Shown one piece after another: positions 57,634 to 64,000 of a DNA stretch of 64,000 bases. The stretch is from Ulva prolifera (taxonomy: Eukaryota > Chlorophyta > Ulvophyceae > Ulvales > Ulvaceae). The position numbers and the translations under genes were made by a program. The notes under the pieces are model-generated. The model was not told the DNA's origin. It searched no databases and saw only the letters and a list, made by a program, of their open reading frames with translations. How positions within the stretch are numbered: position 1 is the first letter of the stretch; each line of letters starts with the position of its first letter. The DNA lies in contig CM041198.1 in NCBI GenBank assembly GCA_023078555.1, positions 8,851,836 through 8,915,835 on the forward strand. The letters are read 5' to 3'.

Positions 57634-58089
57634 ATGGATGACGGAGAGATAGTCGCGCAGCCTGGCGTGTGGAGCAGGCGCGCTGCAATCGTGAAACTGT
57701 ACACTGAGAACCAGCTGCGTGCCCACGAGAAAGGCTTCCAGCTTAATCTTAATCGCGATACAGTTGTGCAATCAGGCCGTAACCAGTGCAAGGGGGCAAA
57801 GCTTCCCGACTGGTACGATCTGGAACCGAAGACATGGCCAGCGCAGGGGGTCTGCACTCGGTACATGCACACGTCCACCGGGAACGCGAGCCACTCAGAC
57901 ATCGCCCAGGGCCCTGGGCGGTGTCTATGGACTCACAATAACACACTGAATGCACACAGGCGGTCGTCTCACATCGCTCGGCGAAAGCAGTCTTTTCGTC
58001 GAAAAGCGTGTGCATGCCTGGGCAGAATGACCCGTTTCGCCCAGGGAGCGCCTACAGCGCCCAGCGCGTGCCCAGAGCACGCCCAGTGA
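57634..58089 (+). CDS. Hypothetical protein, unrecognised
   Basis: A frame open from 57535 to 58089 has good codon character from about 57634 (Met-Asp-Asp) onward: GVWSRRAAIVKLYTENQLRA, EKGFQLNLNRDTVVQSGRNQ, KLPDWYDLEPKTWPAQGVCT. After about 57905 the quality drops to Arg/Ala/Cys-rich sequence, so the exon may end there. No known domain; the setting in repeat-rich DNA makes a transposon-derived protein possible. Confidence 0.35.
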   Translation: MDDGEIVAQPGVWSRRAAIVKLYTENQLRAHEKGFQLNLNRDTVVQSGRNQCKGAKLPDWYDLEPKTWPAQGVCTRYMHTSTGNASHSDIAQGPGRCLWTHNNTLNAHRRSSHIARRKQSFRRKACACLGRMTRFAQGAPTAPSACPEHAQ

Positions 58090-61000
58090 GCTTAGGACGC
58101 CCTTATTATGTTTATATTCCATAGTGGGACGTTATCTTTGATACTATCGATTGCTGTGGAAGGCGTCCTAGCGGTTGTGACTTGTGGGGTCATGTACTGC
58201 CACGTGTAGGCAGCTGGTCTGCGCGATTGGAGCGCTTTAAAGAATGAATACAAGTGTTGTTCACTCTTGGGGATGGGTTGCTTTGTCGCTCTGCGGTTGA
58301 TTGCTTCAGCGGCTCTGACCCCATTTCGTTCTGGCGTGTCCCGTACATGGCATGAGTATACAACAACAGGCTTCAATAGGCGTGCATGCTTAAATTATGG
58401 TACAGTCCTACCATACCTTCAACGATATCGACAGCTGTGATCAAGCGGCTGTCCACATGATGAAGGTCATTGTGTTGACACCACATGGAAGCAACTGGCC
58501 TGGTTGATATATCTGGCATGTTTGCCATAAATGACAGTATCATTTAGTTGCATCTAGATTGTATTGCAAGCGATGTTACATCTGAAGGATGCCAGTCAGG
58601 TTATATGCTGATTGCATGGTAGCATTTTGCAAGAGGCAGAAAACAGATGCAGTTGACCGTATACTGCTGTGGAATGCAAAAGAATATTTACACGAGAAGA
58701 ACGAAGCATGCGCTCTGCATCGCTGTCATGGGATTCTGAACTGCATCAGAGGTGTAGGAAAGAAAGAATGCCTTACACACAGCCTCTTTGTGTGCTTGCA
58801 TCTGTGACCTGCCACATTACGCCCACTGATGACATCATGATTGAACACGAATCACTCACGTGGATCGGTGCTGGTTGAATAGCGATAAGTTATTGCGTAG
58901 TGCTGACTACATTTGTGTGAAAATTATAATCAACATGCTGTCGCGACCGTCACAGCCAGATTCGCAGCGCCTGCGTGCCCTCCAAAACGAAGAAGGAGCT
59001 GATGTACACAGGCGAAAATTATGACAGCGATTTGTAGACCGCGCAGGGATCATTCTTGCCGTGGCTTTGATGAGCCGGTGTACGGCAGCGTACTTTCAAT
59101 CACTGTGACGGATGAACAATGCTGCCTTCCCCATCGACATTAGAGATCTTGAGCCATCTAGGGCTGGTGATTTTTGGTATGTGCACGTATATGCTGTGGT
59201 CGATTGGAATGATGTGTTACGTCTTTGCTGACACAGCTGTTTTGCGTCTTTGCAAACTCACGAGGTGCAGAAATTGCACGCAAGTTCCGGCAGAAACCAA
59301 CAGCAATGCCAGTTACTGAACTTCACTCAATCGCTGAGTCTGTGGTAGCTAAGCCGGTCTAGGCCGGCGTCCTGAATGCTTACACCACCCTTCAAGACCA
59401 GTTCAACTTGATCGGGTCTTTGAAGGGCTGGTCGTACATGACGGAGGGCGGTGTAGTCGTGCGGTGTTTTTTTGAAGCGACAGGTGCAACCAGGACATCA
59501 CCATTGTGCACAGCCCAATCTACAAGGTTATACTTGTTGGTCTTGGACTACCGCCGGCGTTATGCCTCCCTATGGTCACGGGATCGACACCCACCATCCC
59601 CAGCCAGATGCATGGGGGTGGCGTATGGGCATGACGGACGACGGACGCGACTAGAGGTTACATTCCGCACCGGCGAAGCCGTCCGGCCGGGCATGTGCAG
59701 AAGTGGCGAAAGATTGAGGCGCGCTATGGCGTGCAGCTTGGTTCAGATGCTGTCGCGGCACAAGCTTGTCGCGTCAGAAGCCTCAAGGGCTCTTGGAAAC
59801 GACACTCTCATGCATGTGCATGCGCACTTTCGCAGCCTTCGGAGGAGAGATCACCAAGCCTCCTGGGCACACTGGGGCCCGCAGATGGAGGGCGCCCAGA
59901 TGTCGAAAAGGAACGTGATTAAGCTGCAGGTTGCGGTAGCTGTAGCCACGGCTTCCCGTGCGTCGCCAGCACGTATGCATCTGTACATATGTACATATGG
60001 CCATACGTTATGTAATACAGTATCCACCAGTGAACTTTCTACATCAGCTGACTAGTTAGTACATACGTTGCCTACATACGTTGCCTAGGCGTCACGTGCA
60101 GGAGCGATAAGCTGTGTGGCCATATATGTATACATATATGCGTCGAGCATCATTTTTTGTGTGTGGAATGCACTGGTGCAGATGTCCGTGAACGTTCTCG
60201 AGAACGAGCTCCTCTGTGACAACGGTGTTAACACCATCAGTTCACGTAACAATTCGACTGAGGTTGCGGCGTCAGACTGATGAAACGCTTCGTGTCTTGT
60301 GGTGCTTTTTAACCTCAGCCGCAACCTCAGTCGAATTGTTACGTGAACTGATGGTGTTAAGTCGCCGTCGACGAATCGGATGATCAATTTTGATTCGCTT
60401 GGGCCCAGCTAGCTGAGCTCAAGCCGATCAGATCGATTGAACCGACACGGTGCTGTCGGCAGGCGTGTGAGCTGTGGTTCCCAGGTAGGATTGGGTCCTA
60501 CGTTTGGCTCGTCCGACCTGATCAATATCCAGTCTGGCGCTCGAGGCCACTGCCTCCCCGAGATGGTACTGTCGCGACATGTCGTCTAGCGTCGCGGTTA
60601 CGGGACACGCGTACGGCACACGCGAGTCGATTGCAAGTATACAACGCGCTGCGTTCGAGTCGCTTGCACTGCGCACGCAAATACTCATGAGATGTTTCAT
60701 TCAGTGATGTTGGAAGATTTTCAAATGAATGTATGAGTATTAGTGTCGCGCCAATGCCACTGTAGGGCACACTGCAGGGGTCCGTGATAACGCTCCTTGA
60801 CGTAACTTCGTGGCCGTTACTGTTCGGTGAAAAGGAGTGCACGATCGAACGAGGTCGCAGCATGTGCACAGTCGTGGTCACTCATGCATATGTAGCGCCG
60901 TGCCCTCACAAGCTGACCCGCTGGCAGCACATACCTAGGTCCACAGCGGCCTGCAGGAATGATTGCGCCGCGGCGTGCAGGCGGCTGTGCTGGTGCTTGT

Positions 61001-63190
61001 GCTGGTGCTCGGGGAGATTGTTGATGAAAGAAGTGGCCAGTCTGGAATGTGTACGTGTGCATGTGCGCACGTGCGGGACGGTCCACAGCTGCGCGCATAT
61101 GCCACAGCGTCAGCCGAACTCACGACCAGGTCTTGCCATCTACAGCGAGACTTCACAAAACATCTTGTTTTCTACATACATACATCAAAAGGCGTCAACA
61201 ATCGGCCGTGGCGAGGTCGATTGCCGATTGCTGACCCGCCACTTTGACACGATCGATCGAGATCCCATGAGCATGTCGCACACACAAACGACGGTGCTAT
61301 GTTACTGCTGCGCTGCCTGCTGTGGTGCGTTGGTATACCTGCCACACCACACATGTGCACACACGACTGCCCGTGCACTGGCGGAGGCCTCTCTCGAGCT
61401 CAGTTGGGCATCCGCATCCTGCGGCAGAGGTTTCTCATAATCGCACAGAGCATATCGCGTGGTTCAGAGGTGTCAGGCACCGTATCGCTTGTGGTGCCGA
61501 TGGAAACTGACCGGCTAGGCTGTGCGATGTATATATCGAGCCCAGTCCGATCTGGTCCCGTAACGACCTCGTATGCGCGACCTCAATGAAGGCCCATGCG
61601 GTTGACGCAGTCATGTCCCGCGGGGTCATGTATGAGTCGGTCAGTGTGACCAGAGCGTGAGCGCAGCTGCAGGCGCTGCATAGGCTGGGGTGCGTGATTG
61701 GGCCACGAAGCAACGGCAAACGCAACGGACGCTGCCATATCGAATGCCTGGTGGCCGACATTCTTGTGTCTGATTGCGGTGTGTAGTTTCCGGAGACGTC
61801 TGCGCAGCCCGCACGAGCGGTGTTTGATGTAGCATAATTGACATGGTGCTTGCTGCGTTCATGCATTTGCGTTGAGTGTTGCGCACGCATGTCCCAACGC
61901 ATTTTCGATATCCAACGGCCGCCCAGCCCCTGCATTGAAAGTAAGGTACAGAAGGAAGACCGCGCTACCATCAGCGGTTTGTAGTCCCCTATTCGCCGGG
62001 TACGTTTTGGCTTCGACGCACCGGAGCACAACGACCTGTGCCGCAGTTGCGTTAGCTGGTAATTTCTGGGATCAGCATACTTCCTTCACTGTGCATGATC
62101 AAGCTGAAGCTCGAGGATCAAGGACCATAGCTGTGTCGTTGAACCTGCAGTCGCGGTGCGCGCCCCGGGTATGCCTTGCTGAGGCGAGCCAGCTTCTTGA
62201 AGGTGCTGATGGCCGCCGTAGTGATATCATCATGTGAAATACTGTTATATTGATATGTACAGCGATTCATGGACTCAGGTGTTGGGGGTTTTCCATACTC
62301 CTGTGTGCCGGGGTCGAGGTGGTGGGTGCACCTCGCTCGCTCCTTGAATACCAAATGTTACAGCATGCTATAAGTTACATAAGGATGGCTCAATTTTGGG
62401 TGGATTCACGATATCTGCATGTTCTGACCTCGCCAAGGGGAGGCAAACTTCGCTTAGGGCAAGCCGGCACAGTCCAATTGGTCTTGGAGAGTTGAAGACA
62501 TCGTAAATTGCCGCTTGTTACTGCGTATGAGACTGTCAGGGGCCCTGGTGCTGTGTCGGCCGAACTCGTAGTGACATACCAGTCGGCTTTTCGAATGCAA
62601 TGGCAAGCCTGAATTTCACGCTGATGTAGACGCCAATGTGTATCAGCAATGATAACATGCGGTGGCCGGCCATGCGTTATCGGCTACGCAGTTTTCACGG
62701 CCAGTCCAGCCGGATTGCGAACATCCACACCGCAGCCCGGAGCCTGCCTGTCTCTAGCTATCTGGCTAGCATTTCACCCTTTACATCTTTCAACTTCATT
62801 GATCTTGCACGTTGCGGTCGATTTCCAGCGATGTTACATGCTGTCTGGCATATGAGAGCCTCGTTGCGACACGCCGGTGCCGGATCTCGGGCGACTGTTC
62901 GTTTGCCCGGAGACGCAACAAAGATCCATGATGTTGGTGTCAGGAAGACTCGGATGGTTTTGCACCACGCATCTGTTCCAAGATTCCCGTGACAGGCGTT
63001 GCAATCTATGAGTCAACGTGCCCTTGGCAGCTTCGCTCCGGCAAGCGCATACTGGGTGATGACTGCGGCTGATTGCAGCCCATTCTGGACCACGGCCTGC
63101 GATGATGTGCTCTGATGTGTAAATGTCTGGGCATGCAGGAGCGCGAGAGATGTTGTCACACCTCGACAAGTAAGACTTTTCATAGCACAC
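58090..63190. other. 5-kb stretch with coding-like fragments and one large hairpin
   Basis: Fragments that read like protein but were not joined: 59360-59470 plus (LNAYTTLQDQFNLIGSLKGW), 59570-59650 plus (GIDTHHPQPDAWGWRMGMTD), 59690-59920 plus (QKWRKIEARYGVQLGSDAVA), 61440-61585 plus (SEVSGTVSLVVPMETDRLG) and 62512-62612 plus (LVTAYETVRGPGAVSAELVV, then a stop at 62610-62612). They lie in shifting frames, so they are either exons of an intron-rich gene or a decayed element. No family recognised. Confidence 0.3.
60228..60360. repeat. Large hairpin, perfect 43-base arms, 47-base loop
   Basis: Left arm 60228-60270 (TTAACACCATCAGTTCACGT and on) is the exact reverse complement of 60318-60360. 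A small palindrome GTTCTCGAGAAC lies just upstream at about 60194-60206. Confidence 0.93.
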
Positions 63191-63955
63191 ATGTCTACAA
63201 CCTCTACTGACCCAGCCCCTGCAGTGCCGGAGCAGGAAAATGCTGGAACTCCCCCAGCCCTACAGCTGGCGGTAATGCCACCAAGCACCGTGACTGCTCA
63301 AGGCATTCCGCCTGAGCTTGCCCGAATGCAGCCACCTGGTGGAGCTGCAGCGCCCGCACCGTCACCTCCTCGTTCAGAGCTCGGCAGCCAAGGCCCTCAA
63401 CCCATCTCGCTGCCGTCTGGAATGATGCACTCTGCCTTCCCCGACGCAGGCTTTCAATTCCCCATTCTCGCACCTAGTGACGACCGCTCCCCCGGCCCTA
63501 GCTCCGGCGGCGGCCGCAAGCGCCGGCGCTCCGGTCCCAAGGGCCGTCGCCGCTCCGGCAGCGAAGACTGGACGCCCTCTGGCGCTGAGGGCAACGCGAG
63601 TGTGGAGGTCGCCGGAGGCGGCGGTGGCGGAGGCACAACTGCTGGCGGTTCCTCCTCCCCCGACCACTCCAACGATGGCGCGTCCATCCCTGGCCTCGCC
63701 GGTGGAGGCAGCAGCTTCCAGCGGGGCTGCGGCAACCCGGTCGTGCAGGTGTCGCGTGAGCTCAAGCAGAACTTCGACTCGCACGTGTCAGAGCAGCTGC
63801 GTCAGTGCACCATCAGCGTCACCGAGGGTGGCCCGGAGCACGTGCCGGTGCTGGGCCGCGTGCTGCAGCTCGCCTGCCATGCATTGCGTGACATGCTTGA
63901 CAAGAAAGTCGTCACCGCGACCCACATCCGTTCCCAGTTCGGGGAGTTCCAGGCG
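63191..63955 (+). CDS. First exon of a disordered, probably nuclear protein (partial)
   Basis: Starts MSTTSTDPAPAVPEQENAG after a clean upstream flank. It runs 255 codons to GCG/GTGCGC at 63955/63956, the donor type used in this genome; reading on would stop five codons later at 63970. The first 185 residues are Pro/Gly/Ser-rich with a strong nuclear import-like basic cluster (RKRRRSGPKGRRRSG) and a Gly run. The last 70 form an ordered helical region: VVQVSRELKQNFDSHVSEQL, VPVLGRVLQLACHALRDML, KKVVTATHIRSQFGEF. This looks like a regulatory protein with a small alpha-helical interaction domain; no family recognised. Downstream exons lie outside the window. Confidence 0.6.
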
Positions 63956-64000
63956 GTGCGCCTTCTCTGACATCGTTGATCTCTTGCATTTTCTCTGCTA

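Noticed and set aside
1-64000. tRNA, rRNA, CRISPR array, telomere repeat or bacterial operon
   Set aside because: Scanned for tRNA B-box-like GGTTCGAAT motifs, regular spaced repeats and TTTAGGG arrays; none found.

Overview
This window looks like nuclear DNA of an intron-rich green alga (Chlorophyta). The supports are: many small introns (mostly 115-330 bases) with GTGCG-, GTGTG- or GTACG-type donors and CAG acceptors; TGTAA polyadenylation-like signals after several stops; a plant-type peptidyl-serine galactosyltransferase; a plant/bacterial riboflavin gene; and a Ty1/copia scrap. No bacterial operon, CRISPR array, rRNA or tRNA was seen. The exact lineage is an inference and could be wrong.

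Layout: 1-490, 3' end of a coiled-coil membrane protein. 853-1071, copia fossil. 1727-7096 (-), a six-exon gene for about 1,396 aa joining a helical N-terminus, a U-box/RING-like module, a pseudokinase and a C-terminal parallel beta-helix. 11651-13498 (-), a secreted ankyrin plus WW-repeat protein. 14133-15117 (+), lumazine synthase. 16477-18813 (-), a SERGT1-like glycosyltransferase with a ShKT tail. 19140-19766, an AT-rich organelle-like block beside a four-helix (HeLo/MLKL-like) exon. 21133-22521 (+), an unknown basic protein. 22955-23838 (+), OPA3-like. 25105-25835 (+), a minimal SAP30-like protein. 27580-33285 (-), an eight-exon sucrose phosphorylase. 37272-41670 (-), a six-exon GAF-PAS-pseudokinase. 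About 44.0-53.4 kb (-), exons of one or more large unrecognised genes. 53643-55053, a DNA transposon with perfect inverted repeats and an 8-base target duplication. 55-63 kb, gene-poor and rich in perfect palindromes. 63191 to the end, the first exon of a disordered nuclear-looking protein.

The genes do not form one pathway. Two minus-strand genes are large pseudokinase scaffolds with different sensor or interaction modules (U-box/beta-helix and GAF/PAS). Others cover sucrose or glucosyl transfer, cell-wall glycoprotein modification, riboflavin synthesis, mitochondrial form and histone deacetylase recruitment.

The least expected signals are: the U-box-pseudokinase-beta-helix architecture; a bacterial-type sucrose phosphorylase broken by spliceosomal introns; probable GC-AG introns sharing a GCAC donor; two tiny insertions with the same core, each inside its own 19-20-base target duplication; and a cluster of long perfect palindromes. 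Exon edges were worked out by hand from splice motifs, reading phase and domain continuity; there is no transcript evidence.
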